This document shows positions 8,230 through 16,972 of a stretch of DNA of 64,000 nt, one piece after another. The notes under the pieces were generated by a model. That model was not told where the DNA came from, did not search any database, and worked only from the letters and a program-made list of their open reading frames with translations. A program made the position numbers and the translations under genes. Within the stretch, counting starts at the first letter, position 1. Every line of letters starts with the position of its first letter. The DNA is taken from positions 32,959 through 96,958 of the forward strand of contig CBRAFO010000004.1 in assembly GCA_967755175.1 (NCBI GenBank), read 5' to 3'. This DNA is from Rariglobus sp967755175. Its GTDB lineage: Bacteria; Verrucomicrobiota; Verrucomicrobiia; Opitutales; Opitutaceae.

Positions 8230-9106
8230 CTCCATCCCCCGCGTCCTCTGCTTCGGAGAAATCCTCTGGGACTTCCTTCCGGCCGGCCTCTTCGTCGGCG
8301 GCGCGCCGTTCAACGTCGCTTACCACCTCAAACACCACGGCATCGAACCCCTCCTCGTCTCCGCCGTCGGTCGCGATCGCCTCGGCGAAGAGCTGCTCCG
8401 TCGCGTTCGCCATGGAAACATGGATACACGGTTCATCGCCAAACACGGCGACCTGGCGACCGGCTACGTGCGCGCCACTCTGGGTGAAACCGGTGACGCC
8501 CGTTATGAGATCATCTCGAACATCGCCTGGGACCGGATTCCCGTGAACGACGATACTGTCCGCGCCGCCCAAAGCGCACAGGCGCTCGTCTTCGGCTCGC
8601 TCGCGCAACGTTCCTCGCCCAACCGTGCCGCGCTCGACCGGCTGCTGCAGGCGTCCGCCAACCACGCCTGGCGAGTGTTCGACGTCAACCTGCGCCCTCC
8701 GCACGACGACCTTGATCGCGTGCGCATCCTCGCCGCTCGCTCCACCTTGCTGAAGCTCAATGCCGAGGAGGCCGCGCGGCTTTGCGGAGATTCCGCCACC
8801 ACGCCGGATCGCGAGGAGGCACACGCCCGGCATCTCGCCAACACAACGGGTTGTCCGGTCGTCTGCATCACTGCAGGCGAACGCGGCGCAGGTTTAATGC
8901 GCAATGGCACGTGGCTGTGGGAGCCTGGCCAACCCGTTGCGGTGGTGGACACCGTGGGCGCCGGTGACGCGTTTTTGGCGAGCCTCCTCACGGACCTGTT
9001 GGCCGGCCGACTCAACGACGTTGAATGCCTCGCCCGCGCCTGCCGAACCGGCGAGTGGGTCGCGACCCAGCGCGGCGCCACCCCGGTTTACGCCGGTGAC
9101 GATTGA
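8222..9106 (+). CDS. PfkB-family carbohydrate kinase, probable fructokinase
   Basis: The 294-residue ribokinase-fold protein has the N-terminal GEILWDFLPAG and FVGGAPFNVAYHL (di-Gly sugar-binding motif), and the C-terminal DTVGAGDAFLASLL with the catalytic Asp and anion hole. It would phosphorylate a free hexose, most simply fructose released by the neighbouring glycosidase, regenerating fructose 6-phosphate for the GT4. Its ATG overlaps the preceding gene by 8 bases, implying translational coupling. Substrate is inferred from context; other PfkB substrates cannot be excluded. Confidence 0.85.
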   Translation: MTDSIPRVLCFGEILWDFLPAGLFVGGAPFNVAYHLKHHGIEPLLVSAVGRDRLGEELLRRVRHGNMDTRFIAKHGDLATGYVRATLGETGDARYEIISNIAWDRIPVNDDTVRAAQSAQALVFGSLAQRSSPNRAALDRLLQASANHAWRVFDVNLRPPHDDLDRVRILAARSTLLKLNAEEAARLCGDSATTPDREEAHARHLANTTGCPVVCITAGERGAGLMRNGTWLWEPGQPVAVVDTVGAGDAFLASLLTDLLAGRLNDVECLARACRTGEWVATQRGATPVYAGDD

Positions 9107-9138
9107 CGACCCGGCTCGGGGTAGCGCCCGCTCGATGC

Positions 9139-9411
9139 TCAGACGGTGGCTCGGTCGGCTGCGACGGCCGATCCGTCCACCTCGTCAGCGGCACGACGAC
9201 GCGCCACCGCTTGCCAGAGGACCTCGAACTGCGGGGCGAGTTGCAGCCACGCGGCTTTTGCGACCACGGCCATGCCGATGGCCAGCAACACGCCGCCCAT
9301 CATCCACAACCATAGTTCGCGGACAGCAGTGCCTCCGGGGACAAGATGAAGTGCCTGCATAATCAGGCTCACTCCGATGAAGCCGACGGCATTGGGGGTA
9401 TCCATTTTCAT
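9139..9411 (-). CDS. Small membrane protein, unknown function
   Basis: The 90-residue product starts MKMDTPNAVGFIGVSL and has two hydrophobic spans (about residues 9-25 and 33-55) and a polar, basic C-terminal tail (VARRRAADE). It runs convergent to the kinase gene with 32 bases between the stops. No domain was recognised. The frame shows a clear membrane pattern, but the gene could still be spurious in such GC-rich DNA. Confidence 0.5.
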   Translation of the reverse strand: MKMDTPNAVGFIGVSLIMQALHLVPGGTAVRELWLWMMGGVLLAIGMAVVAKAAWLQLAPQFEVLWQAVARRRAADEVDGSAVAADRATV

Positions 9412-9581
9412 GGCCTCTTATGTCGCCGGATACGTGCCAAAGATCCCGGAAAAACTTATCCGGTTACGCGAGCGGACCTTAACTTTTTAGGTGATTTGTT
9501 CCGGATTTCTTGGCCATGCAAAGCGCAACCCGGCCCAAAAACACGCCGTGCAGCTTGCGGCGCGGACGCGAACTCATGCCG

Positions 9582-9668
9582 TTGGAAGTAGCAGCCGAGG
9601 TAACGAGGCTGGCTGGGCGGTGCCTAAAGAAAACCCCAGCCTCGTCACCTCGGCTGCTACGGTTCCAA
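9582..9668. repeat. Inverted repeat, 25-bp arms plus 6-bp outer arms
   Basis: Arms 9588-9612 and 9636-9660 are reverse complements with one mismatch; a further TTGGAA/TTCCAA pair (9582-9587, 9663-9668) extends the stem after a 2-base offset. The 23-base centre is unrelated. It lies just past the stop of the SDR gene. The core (GTAGCAGCCGAGGTNACGAG) reads like a dispersed palindromic element, not a simple terminator, because no T-tract flanks it. Confidence 0.75.
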
Positions 9669-9678
9669 AGCTGCGTCC

Positions 9679-10398
9679 TCAGAGGTCTCCGAGTTGGGGC
9701 CGGAGCACGATTTCTTCGACCACGGTATTCCGACCGAGTCGGTAAACGTCGAAGAAGGCCCGCGCCACATCCGCCACTGGCATGATGCGTTCCTCGGCCA
9801 CGCCACTCGACGACCATGACGGCGACCAGGTCGCCCCCGGGTGAACGCAGCAGACGCGCACGCCATGCTGACGCGTCTCCGCGCGCAAAACCTTGGCCAG
9901 CCCGGTCACGCCGAACTTCGCGGCGCAATACGCCGTGCTGTTGGGGTAGGCGTCGAGCCCGGCGATTGAGCTCATGAAAAACACGTCTCCACTCTTCCGT
10001 TTGATCATCGCTGGCACGAAGGCCCGCGTCATCAGAAACGCACTACGCAAGTTGCTCGCCACGACGCGGTCAAAGTCCGCTACCGACGTGTCCACAAACA
10101 GTGCGGCCTCGAACACGCCGGCGTTGTTAATGAGCACGTCAACTTGGCCAAAACGTTTCGCCACCGCGGCCTCCAGCGCCTCGACGGCGATCTCGTCGGC
10201 GACATCGCAGGCGAAGATTTCCACGGTGGCGCCGAGCTTCGTGCAGGCGCGAGCGACGGTCCTGAGATTCCTCGCGTTGCGCGCCACCAGCGCGAGCCGC
10301 ACCCGGGACAGCTCTTTGGCGAACACTTTGGCGATGGCCGCGCCGATACCTTGGGACGCGCCGGTGATGAGGATGACGGGAGCTGGAACGGAGGCCAT
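9679..10398 (-). CDS. SDR oxidoreductase, sepiapterin-reductase-like
   Basis: The 239-residue short-chain dehydrogenase has the NAD(P) motif TGASQGIG (about 12-19), NNAG, and the catalytic YCAAK. Its C terminus (NTVVEEIVLRPQLGDL) and the HPGATWSPSW segment closely recall the sepiapterin reductase of green sulfur bacteria, as far as memory allows. It is the last gene of a minus-strand set with PTPS and FolE2, which supply the pterin substrate of sepiapterin reductase, so reduction of a 6-pyruvoyl-pterin is the favoured role. Generic SDR activity on another carbonyl remains possible. Confidence 0.8.
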   Translation of the reverse strand: MASVPAPVILITGASQGIGAAIAKVFAKELSRVRLALVARNARNLRTVARACTKLGATVEIFACDVADEIAVEALEAAVAKRFGQVDVLINNAGVFEAALFVDTSVADFDRVVASNLRSAFLMTRAFVPAMIKRKSGDVFFMSSIAGLDAYPNSTAYCAAKFGVTGLAKVLRAETRQHGVRVCCVHPGATWSPSWSSSGVAEERIMPVADVARAFFDVYRLGRNTVVEEIVLRPQLGDL

Positions 10399-10401
10399 GG
10401 G

Positions 10402-10490
10402 CTTAATCTTTCTCTTTATTCTTTATCTTACTCTTTCTCCCAATGCTCCGGTCTTTCTGACGAAAGAGAACGATTAAGAGAAAGAAGAAG
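10402..10490. repeat. Purine/pyrimidine-rich imperfect inverted repeat between SDR and folE2
   Basis: A pyrimidine-rich run (CTTTCTC repeats, 10402-10440) faces a purine-rich run (10462-10490) of similar composition, forming an imperfect hairpin. The 15-mer GAAAGAGAACGATTA at 10462-10476 recurs exactly at 54681-54695, and related words occur in the 51137-51235 repeat. This points to a dispersed element family. Confidence 0.6.
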
Positions 10491-10514
10491 GAGCGTGAAA
10501 GACGGACGACGTCT

Positions 10515-11495
10515 TTAGCAGCGCAGTTGGCCGAAGTCGGAGAAGTCAGCGGTGAAACCTCCCGGCACGCCTTTGCAGATCACGCTCACGGCGTCGTGAG
10601 AGTGCAGCGATTCTTGGTGCGAGCAGGCGACTTGGAAGTCGGCGATACGTTTGTCCTTCGCCAGCTCCGCGTAGAGCAGGCGGGCGGCGTCCTCGACGAA
10701 CTTCAGGTAAGCGCCGTTCAACTCGGCGAACGCCTGTTCGTCTTCGCGCTTCACCATGACCTGCGTCTCGGTGCGCAACGCACGCACGCAGAGCGCGTGG
10801 ACGTCTTCGATCCAGATCTTTTTGCCTTCGACTTCTTCGATGGTCAGCCGGGCTTTGCTGCGCTGCGAATGCGGCACGGTGTAGGCGCCACGCTGGTCGC
10901 GCGCATGCTCGGAGAGTTCGGCCGAACAGGGGCAGGCGGAGGAGTAAACAAAATCAAAATGGATAAAGCGCCGATAGCGGCCGTCCTCCGTCATCACGCC
11001 TTCGAAGGCGACGTCGTAGAACTGGTAGCCTTCGAGTCCGCTGCGCAGGCTTTGCTGCACCATCGGGTAGGAGAAGCGGATCTTCAGGCGGGCGGCCTTG
11101 CTCTCGACCTTGCGCAGGTAGGCTTTGAGGACTTTGCCCATCCACTCGCCGGTCGTGATCTCGTCCTTGTGATCGTAGAACGAGCGCATGATGCGGCTCA
11201 TGTTGATGCCCTTCAGATCGGCGAGGAGCGACACGGTGCCGGTCACGCTGGTCTCCAAGGTGAGCGTCTTGCCAGCCTTCGTGCGGTAACTGAGAGGCAG
11301 CTTGAAGTTGGAAATGCCGACCTGCTGGATCGGCACGGTGGCGCCGGGAATCGACTCCGCCGTCTCCATCATGTCGGGCAACGACGCACGGTAGGCGGGC
11401 GTGACTTTGAAACCCGTGTCGTAGGCGCGCTTGATGCGCGGCGCGGCTCCACCGGCGGTGCGGTGGAGATACATGGCTTTTTTGGAAGGAGGCAT
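10515..11495 (-). CDS. folE2: GTP cyclohydrolase I type IB (FolE2)
   Basis: FolE2 converts GTP to 7,8-dihydroneopterin triphosphate, the first step of folate and biopterin synthesis, using a metal bound through a reactive cysteine. The 326-residue product has the FolE2 signatures LKGINMSRIMRS, SYPMVQQS and SSACPCSAEL (Cys188 and Cys190 with this start). The final CSHQESLHSHDAV segment is also typical. The ATG at 11495 gives a short lysine-rich leader; ATG 11474 is an alternative. It lies between PTPS and SDR genes on the same strand, which favours biopterin-type over purely folate use. Confidence 0.92.
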   Translation of the reverse strand: MPPSKKAMYLHRTAGGAAPRIKRAYDTGFKVTPAYRASLPDMMETAESIPGATVPIQQVGISNFKLPLSYRTKAGKTLTLETSVTGTVSLLADLKGINMSRIMRSFYDHKDEITTGEWMGKVLKAYLRKVESKAARLKIRFSYPMVQQSLRSGLEGYQFYDVAFEGVMTEDGRYRRFIHFDFVYSSACPCSAELSEHARDQRGAYTVPHSQRSKARLTIEEVEGKKIWIEDVHALCVRALRTETQVMVKREDEQAFAELNGAYLKFVEDAARLLYAELAKDKRIADFQVACSHQESLHSHDAVSVICKGVPGGFTADFSDFGQLRC

Positions 11496-11635
11496 TTTCG
11501 TTTTTGGTTTTTGAGAGTGCGTCTGGCGGGTGACGATAACCGCAGCCCCGTGAAGGCGGGGCGGACTGGCGCAGGAAAGGGAGTGGCTGAAAGAGCGGGC
11601 GCGTGTTCGGTTAACGCGCGGGTTTGATGCGTTGG

Positions 11636-12112
11636 TTAAACGGCGTCGGGGCCGTGATATTCGGCGAAGTTGCGCGGTGTCTCGTAGAGTTTCACGCAAT
11701 GCAGGCGGCCGGCGGGAATGTGCGGCTCGATCTGGTTCCAGAAAGCGATCACGAGGTTCTCCGTCGAGGGGATGATGCCGCGCAAGAAATCGACCTCGTC
11801 GTTGAGGTTACGGTGGTCGCACTTGTCGAGAATGTGGGTGTGCAGGAGGCGCTTCAAATCGCCTAAATCCATGATGCAACCGGTGTCGGGGTTCGGCTGG
11901 CCGCGAAGGGAAACCTCCAGCACGTAGTTGTGGCCGTGCCAGTGAGGGTTGGTGCAAAGGCCAAACTGTTTCACGTTCCAAGCCTGGCTCTTGGACGGGT
12001 TCCAAAGGCGGTGCGCGGAATTGAAATGCACCTGGCGCGTGATCGTGACCACGCCGGTGAGCGGACGCACAGTGACACGGCGGGCGTTGGATGAGGCGGC
12101 TTTCTTTGGCAT
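11636..12112 (-). CDS. 6-pyruvoyl-tetrahydropterin synthase / QueD family protein
   Basis: The ~158-residue product has the zinc site HFNSAHRL (H34) and NPHWHGHNY (H59, H61), a candidate nucleophile Cys53 in FGLCTNP, and the CDHRNLND and STENL stretches of the PTPS fold. It would act on dihydroneopterin triphosphate, giving 6-pyruvoyl-tetrahydropterin or, if QueD-like, 6-carboxy-tetrahydropterin for queuosine. No queC or queE is nearby, whereas FolE2 and a sepiapterin-reductase-like SDR are directly downstream, so the biopterin reading is favoured. The start is uncertain; ATG 12112 was chosen because upstream in-frame ATGs only add a variable tail. Confidence 0.83.
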   Translation of the reverse strand: MPKKAASSNARRVTVRPLTGVVTITRQVHFNSAHRLWNPSKSQAWNVKQFGLCTNPHWHGHNYVLEVSLRGQPNPDTGCIMDLGDLKRLLHTHILDKCDHRNLNDEVDFLRGIIPSTENLVIAFWNQIEPHIPAGRLHCVKLYETPRNFAEYHGPDAV

Positions 12113-12240
12113 GGAAGGTAAAGGATGTAGCATAAAACCCATTGCGGTCAATTCACGGGCAGGCCCTTGCGCAGGTGCAGCCGAGTGGCGCGCAAATCCC
12201 CCTTGCGCACGTGCCCCGCGGGCCCTTCATCCAACGCGAC

Positions 12241-13038
12241 ATGGCGATGAGCTTCAGAATCCTCGGCAGCGGCAGTGCGGGTAATTGCGCCGTCCTGCGC
12301 ACCGGAGAAACACGCGTGCTCATCGATGCGGGTTTCACCCATCGCAAACTCCGCCAACTCCTCCATGACGCCGGCGAATCGTTAGAGAAAATCGATGCGA
12401 TTTTCATCACCCACGAGCATGGCGATCACGTTGCCGGCATCGATGGACTGAAGAAATTCCCGCATATCCAGGTGTTTGCCAACTCCGCCACCGCGCGCGC
12501 CGTGCAGGCGAAGATCGATCATCCGATCTCCTGGAAAATCTTCGAAACCGGCGCGCGTTTTCACTTTCGCGATTTGGAGGTGGAGAGTTTCCATGTTCCC
12601 CACGACGCGCAGGAGCCGGTGGGCTTTACCTTTTCGAGCGGACATGAGGCCGATCTGTTTAGCCCGCGCCGCCGCATCGCGTGGCTTACGGACCTCGGCC
12701 ATGCGCCGCAGCACATCCACGAGCGCATCCGCGATGTCGATGTGGTCGTGGTCGAGAGCAACCACTGCCCGCGGCTGTTGCAGGCCGACATGAAACGCCC
12801 CTGGCCCACCAAACAGCGCATTTCCGGACGGCACGGTCATTTGTCCAACGAAGCCATGTGCGAGCTGCTCGGGGCGGTCGCCAGCCCTCGGTGGCGGCAT
12901 ATTTTCCTCACGCACTTGTCCCGCGACTGCAATAGCGAGGCGGCCATCGAAACCGCCCTTACCGGATTACGCGCCCGGCTCACCTGCCAGTTCAACATCG
13001 TCGCGTCCGGCGGCGGCACGGCGGTCTGCGAGCTATAG
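12241..13038 (+). CDS. MBL-fold metallohydrolase (YycJ/WalJ-like)
   Basis: The 265-residue product has the metallo-beta-lactamase signature ITHEHGDHVAGI (HxHxDH) near residue 58 and the downstream ligands WLTDLGH, VESNHCP and FLTHLSRDCN. N-terminal ILGSGSAGNCAVL matches the YycJ group, linked in Firmicutes to cell-wall signalling or DNA-end processing; the role here is unknown. It runs divergently from the PTPS gene with a ~130-base gap. The ATG at 12241 (or 12247) precedes the first beta strand; upstream frame extension has no family support. Confidence 0.85.
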   Translation: MAMSFRILGSGSAGNCAVLRTGETRVLIDAGFTHRKLRQLLHDAGESLEKIDAIFITHEHGDHVAGIDGLKKFPHIQVFANSATARAVQAKIDHPISWKIFETGARFHFRDLEVESFHVPHDAQEPVGFTFSSGHEADLFSPRRRIAWLTDLGHAPQHIHERIRDVDVVVVESNHCPRLLQADMKRPWPTKQRISGRHGHLSNEAMCELLGAVASPRWRHIFLTHLSRDCNSEAAIETALTGLRARLTCQFNIVASGGGTAVCEL

Positions 13039-13252
13039 AGTGAGTTATAGATATACCTGAGCGGAGCTGGTGGTGTGACGGACGCCTGTTACGAGCTTTT
13101 GCTTTTGTGTCCACTCGCCCACCGTTTCACGGCGCGGCGAGAAAGGGTAAGTCATAACCTCAATCAGCCTTCTTTAAACCGTAGTCTCGGCGGCACGACA
13201 GCCGCTTAGTAGATTGCCATCAGCTGGCCGAATGGCCTGCATTATTCCGCTT

Positions 13253-14683
13253 ATGCAAACGACCCAATCGCTCCGCCGCACCAAGATTATCTTTACGCTC
13301 GGGCCTGCCAGCCAAAGCGAAGAGATGCTGGAAAAGCTGATTCGCGGAGGCGTTGACGTCGCCCGCCTCAACATGGCGCATGGCAACCACGAGTGGACAC
13401 GCGCGGTTATCCGTCGCATTCGCGCCGTTTCGAAGAAGGTCGGCCGCGAGATCGGCATCATGATGGACATTAAAGGCCCCGAGATTCGCACCGGCGATGT
13501 CGAGGCTCCCATCGAGCTGAAAGAAGGAGAAATTTTCGACTTCACCGTCCGCCCCGGCGACCGTGATGGCGGCGTGGAAATACGGTCCGTCAACGTTAAC
13601 TACCAAGACCTGGTCAACGACATCCATGTCGGCGACATCGTGCTCGTGGACAGCGGTCTCATGCGTTTCGAGGTGCTGGAGCGGAACAACAACCACATCC
13701 GCTGCAAGGTTCTCACCCCCGGCGCGCTGAGCTCTCGCCGCCACATCAATCTCCCGGGCGTGAAGGTGAACCTCCCGTCCTTCACTGAGAAAGACCGCCT
13801 CGACACCTTGATGGGCATCGAGGAAGGCATCGATTTCGTCGCGCTGTCATTCGTCCGCGAAGCCAAGGACATCCACCAGCTCCGCGAATTCCTCTCCCTT
13901 AATAAGTCCAAGGCCAAGATCATCGCCAAAATCGAGGACCAGACGGCCATCTCTAACCTCGATGAGATCATTCAGGCAACCGACTCCCTGATGGTTGCCC
14001 GCGGCGATCTGGGCATCGAGTGCCCGCTGGAAGATCTGCCCGTGATCCAGCGCCGCGCCGTGAAATCCTGCTTCAATCAAGGCAAGCCGGTGATCATCGC
14101 GACTCACACGCTCGAATCGATGATCAGCTCGCCCGTCCCGACTCGCGCCGAGATCACCGACGTCGCCAACGCCGTTTACGAAAAAGCCGACTGCGTCATG
14201 CTCTCCGGCGAAACCACCGTGGGCAAATACCCCCTCGAATGCGTGCAGATCCTCGACAAGATCGCCCGTCGTATCGAACAGGAAGGCCCGTTCGAATTCG
14301 CCGAACCCGAGTATGTGGACGGCGACAAGCTCAAGCTCCTGCACTCCGCCGTGCTCCTCGGCCACCAGATGCCCGGCTCCGCGCTGCTCACCTTTACGCG
14401 CCAGGGTTTCATGGCCGCCGGCCTCGCCGCGTTGCGCCCCGCCCTCGTGCCGATCTACGCGATGACCAACTCGGTGGACACCCTGCGTCAGTTGCGCCTG
14501 TTGCGCAGCGTCGAGCCGTTCATGCTGGCGCTCGACACCGAGCCCAACGACACCATTGAAAACGCCATAGACATCCTCAAGCGGGCGGGCCGCGTCGAGC
14601 ATGGCGACAAGCTCATCATCGCCACCGACATCCTCACGGCCGATCGCCTCGTCGATAGCGTGCAGCTTCGCATCGTGCGTTAA
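13253..14683 (+). CDS. pyk: Pyruvate kinase
   Basis: This 476-residue enzyme catalyses the final glycolytic step, phosphoenolpyruvate plus ADP to pyruvate plus ATP. Signatures are TKIIFTLGPAS, ARLNMAHG, MMDIKGPEIRTG, the catalytic-lysine region IIAKIEDQ, ARGDLGIE and SGETTVGKYP, followed by the C-terminal regulatory domain. Length is typical. The ATG at 13253 gives the normal N terminus. A strong bidirectional hairpin terminator lies about 40 bases downstream, between this gene and the convergent alpha-galactosidase gene. Confidence 0.97.
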   Translation: MQTTQSLRRTKIIFTLGPASQSEEMLEKLIRGGVDVARLNMAHGNHEWTRAVIRRIRAVSKKVGREIGIMMDIKGPEIRTGDVEAPIELKEGEIFDFTVRPGDRDGGVEIRSVNVNYQDLVNDIHVGDIVLVDSGLMRFEVLERNNNHIRCKVLTPGALSSRRHINLPGVKVNLPSFTEKDRLDTLMGIEEGIDFVALSFVREAKDIHQLREFLSLNKSKAKIIAKIEDQTAISNLDEIIQATDSLMVARGDLGIECPLEDLPVIQRRAVKSCFNQGKPVIIATHTLESMISSPVPTRAEITDVANAVYEKADCVMLSGETTVGKYPLECVQILDKIARRIEQEGPFEFAEPEYVDGDKLKLLHSAVLLGHQMPGSALLTFTRQGFMAAGLAALRPALVPIYAMTNSVDTLRQLRLLRSVEPFMLALDTEPNDTIENAIDILKRAGRVEHGDKLIIATDILTADRLVDSVQLRIVR

Positions 14684-14722
14684 CCCGCACCGGGCGACCT
14701 TCAAACGTCGAAAAATAAAAAG

Positions 14723-14753
14723 GGCCGGCGGGAAAAACCCGCCGGCCTTTTTT
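14723..14753 (+). terminator. Rho-independent terminator of pyk
   Basis: A perfect 10-bp GC-rich stem (GGCCGGCGGG / CCCGCCGGCC) closes an AAAAA loop and is followed by TTTTTTTG. It is preceded by an A-rich tract, so it can also terminate transcription from the minus strand gene at 14807. Confidence 0.93.
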
Positions 14754-14806
14754 GTGTCGAGCTGAACGAACTCACTGAGCTCGTTCAGCATCAGTCCGGC
14801 GACCGA

Positions 14807-16972
14807 TTAGCCGAGCTGCAGCAGCCAAGCTTGCGCGGTGAAATCGCCCGAGATCGTCAGGCAGAGTTCGTTGCCCTGAACCTTGGCGGCGACACCGCCG
14901 GGAGCCGCAAAGCCGTCGGTAGTTGTCCAACCCTTGCCCGTCGGCAACGGCACGCGCACTTCCGCCGGAGCTTTGGCGAACGCATGGACCACGATGGCCA
15001 CAGAGCGGCCATCTGCGGAGGTGCGCACCATTGCCTGCCAACCGCTCGGGTGCCGCCAGCTCGGTCCGATGTCGCCCTGGCGACGGCTGACACCGCGCTT
15101 GAGCAGCGGAGCGATGCGACCGTAGAAGGCCATCGACGCCTGAACCAGTTGCCACTGCGGAGCGGTGAGGCCGGAGATTTCGCCCGACAGACACATGCGG
15201 CCGAGGAAAGTCGCCGCGAGGCTGTAAGCCAGACGCTGGTCAGTGTCGGAGCGATGCAGCACCGCCCAAATCTGATTTTGGCGGGGGAGGATCAGGCGAT
15301 GGAGATTGGCCGCGATGAGCGGGATCTCGACCAACTCGTGCGCGTCGGAGAACGACGACATGGCGGTGCGCTCCATCATCGAGGGCTCAAGGCGATGTCC
15401 GCCGGAGGAGCAGTTTTCGATGACCAAATGCGGCAGTCGGGCGCGGATTTTTTCGAAGAAACGATAGACGCCGTAGATGTGGCGGCGCAGACCTTCACCG
15501 AGCGAACCAGCACCTTCGCAGCCGAGGCCGATGGTCTCGTTGTAGTCCACCTTCAGATACCCGAAACCGCAGCTCTCCAAGAGATCGATCACGTGTTCAG
15601 TGAGGAAGTCCAAGGCGACGGGATCATTGAGATCCCAGAAGCGGCGGCTGCGCACGGTGACAGGGATGCCGTCGCGTTTGAGCATATGATCGACGAGCGA
15701 GAACGCCACCGAGGCGTCACCCACTGTTTCCATCTCGAACCAGAGGCCCGGGATGATGCCACGCGCCTTGATGGCGGCCGCCGTGGCGGCGAGACCCTCG
15801 GGGAAGAGTTTCACGCTGGGAACCCAATCGCCGTGACCGTTGCCCCAGTCTCCGCGCTCGCCCTTATACCAACCCGCGTCGATCACGAGGTAACGCACGT
15901 CGGAGCCGCTCAGGCGGTCGGCGATGGCGAGCACTTTGTCATGCCCCGGATCGCCCCAGGTGGTGCACCATTCGTTGAAGATGATCGGGAGGCTTTGCTC
16001 GACGGCAGGCTGAGTTTCAACCGCGCGATCTTGCAACGCGGTGAGGCGGTCGCAGGCCTCGTCGAGTCCGCCCGCGACGCACGTGAGGCGCGCAGGAGGC
16101 GAATCGATGCGTTCGCCGGACACGAGGGTCTTCATCCAGTGGCCAAACTCACGGTCGGCGAGACCGCCGGAGAGACACACATCGTCATGTTGGCGGAACA
16201 CCTCCAGCTGCCACGAACCGGCCCAGACGAGTTGCGCGGCCCAAGTGACGCCCGCTTGGGTGTCCTCGATGGCGGCGAACGGGAACCACTTGCGCACCGG
16301 CATAGAGCCGATCTGGCCAAAGCGTTCGCTGAACATGCCCGCGCCGCTCCAGGAGCGTTCGAGATGGAGTTCTTCGAGGGTGCGGGTTTCGAGACGACCC
16401 TCGGCGCTCCACACGGAACGAAAACGGTGCACACTCATGCGGCCGGGCGCGTCGTCGGCGGCGAAAGGAGTCAGGCCGCCCAGGGAAAAGCTGGTGAGCA
16501 ACTCCAACGTGACGGGCTGCGCCGCGCCGTTGATGAATGCCGACTCGATCTCCACGGCGGCGTCGCCGTCATACCAAGAAAGGCGGTGCTCAATGCGATG
16601 TCCGGCGGCGCTAGCCAGCACCGTCAGGATCGTGGTGCGGTTGCCGACTCGCGACTCGTTCTGGCTCTCGAAACGAAACGCGTCCACCGACGGCGAACTG
16701 CGCAGCGTGTGGCCTTGGGAAAACGCACCGGGATACGAATCACCGACGAGCTTCACGTGGACGAGCGGATCGAGCACCCAAGCGGCCGGCGGCACCGGGT
16801 CCGGGCCGGAGTCGATGTAGAACTCGCCGGCCAGCGTGGCGCGACGGGTGGCGATTTCACCAAGGCGTGCGGTCGGCACGAGTTGCAGGCCAACGCGCTG
16901 GGTCGCGGTGTCGCGCAGATAGCGGATCGTCGTGTCGGCGACGTTCCATGAGGAGAGCAATTCGCAGGGCAT
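14807..16972 (-). CDS. GH36-family alpha-galactosidase
   Basis: The ~721-residue product matches the GH36 layout: an N-terminal beta-supersandwich (to about residue 300), a TIM barrel and a C-terminal beta domain. The nucleophile motif is FGYLKVDYNETIG, the acid/base region is FSDAHELVEIP, and IENCSSGGHR and VIDAGWYKGE are also GH36 hallmarks. It would release terminal alpha-galactose from raffinose-type sugars or galactomannan. No signal peptide is seen, so it is probably cytosolic. The ATG at 16972 is preferred; an in-frame start at 17068 would add 32 non-conserved residues. It is convergent with pyk. Confidence 0.9.
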   Translation of the reverse strand: MPCELLSSWNVADTTIRYLRDTATQRVGLQLVPTARLGEIATRRATLAGEFYIDSGPDPVPPAAWVLDPLVHVKLVGDSYPGAFSQGHTLRSSPSVDAFRFESQNESRVGNRTTILTVLASAAGHRIEHRLSWYDGDAAVEIESAFINGAAQPVTLELLTSFSLGGLTPFAADDAPGRMSVHRFRSVWSAEGRLETRTLEELHLERSWSGAGMFSERFGQIGSMPVRKWFPFAAIEDTQAGVTWAAQLVWAGSWQLEVFRQHDDVCLSGGLADREFGHWMKTLVSGERIDSPPARLTCVAGGLDEACDRLTALQDRAVETQPAVEQSLPIIFNEWCTTWGDPGHDKVLAIADRLSGSDVRYLVIDAGWYKGERGDWGNGHGDWVPSVKLFPEGLAATAAAIKARGIIPGLWFEMETVGDASVAFSLVDHMLKRDGIPVTVRSRRFWDLNDPVALDFLTEHVIDLLESCGFGYLKVDYNETIGLGCEGAGSLGEGLRRHIYGVYRFFEKIRARLPHLVIENCSSGGHRLEPSMMERTAMSSFSDAHELVEIPLIAANLHRLILPRQNQIWAVLHRSDTDQRLAYSLAATFLGRMCLSGEISGLTAPQWQLVQASMAFYGRIAPLLKRGVSRRQGDIGPSWRHPSGWQAMVRTSADGRSVAIVVHAFAKAPAEVRVPLPTGKGWTTTDGFAAPGGVAAKVQGNELCLTISGDFTAQAWLLQLG

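Noticed and set aside
14761..14792. Second hairpin (GCTGAACGA / TCGTTCAGC) after the pyk terminator
   Set aside because: Only nine base pairs, no T-tract on either strand, and a strong terminator lies immediately upstream.
14831..16951. 706-codon open frame antisense to the alpha-galactosidase gene
   Set aside because: It is a shadow frame produced by high GC on the opposite strand of a conserved GH36 gene; the translation has no domain-like pattern.
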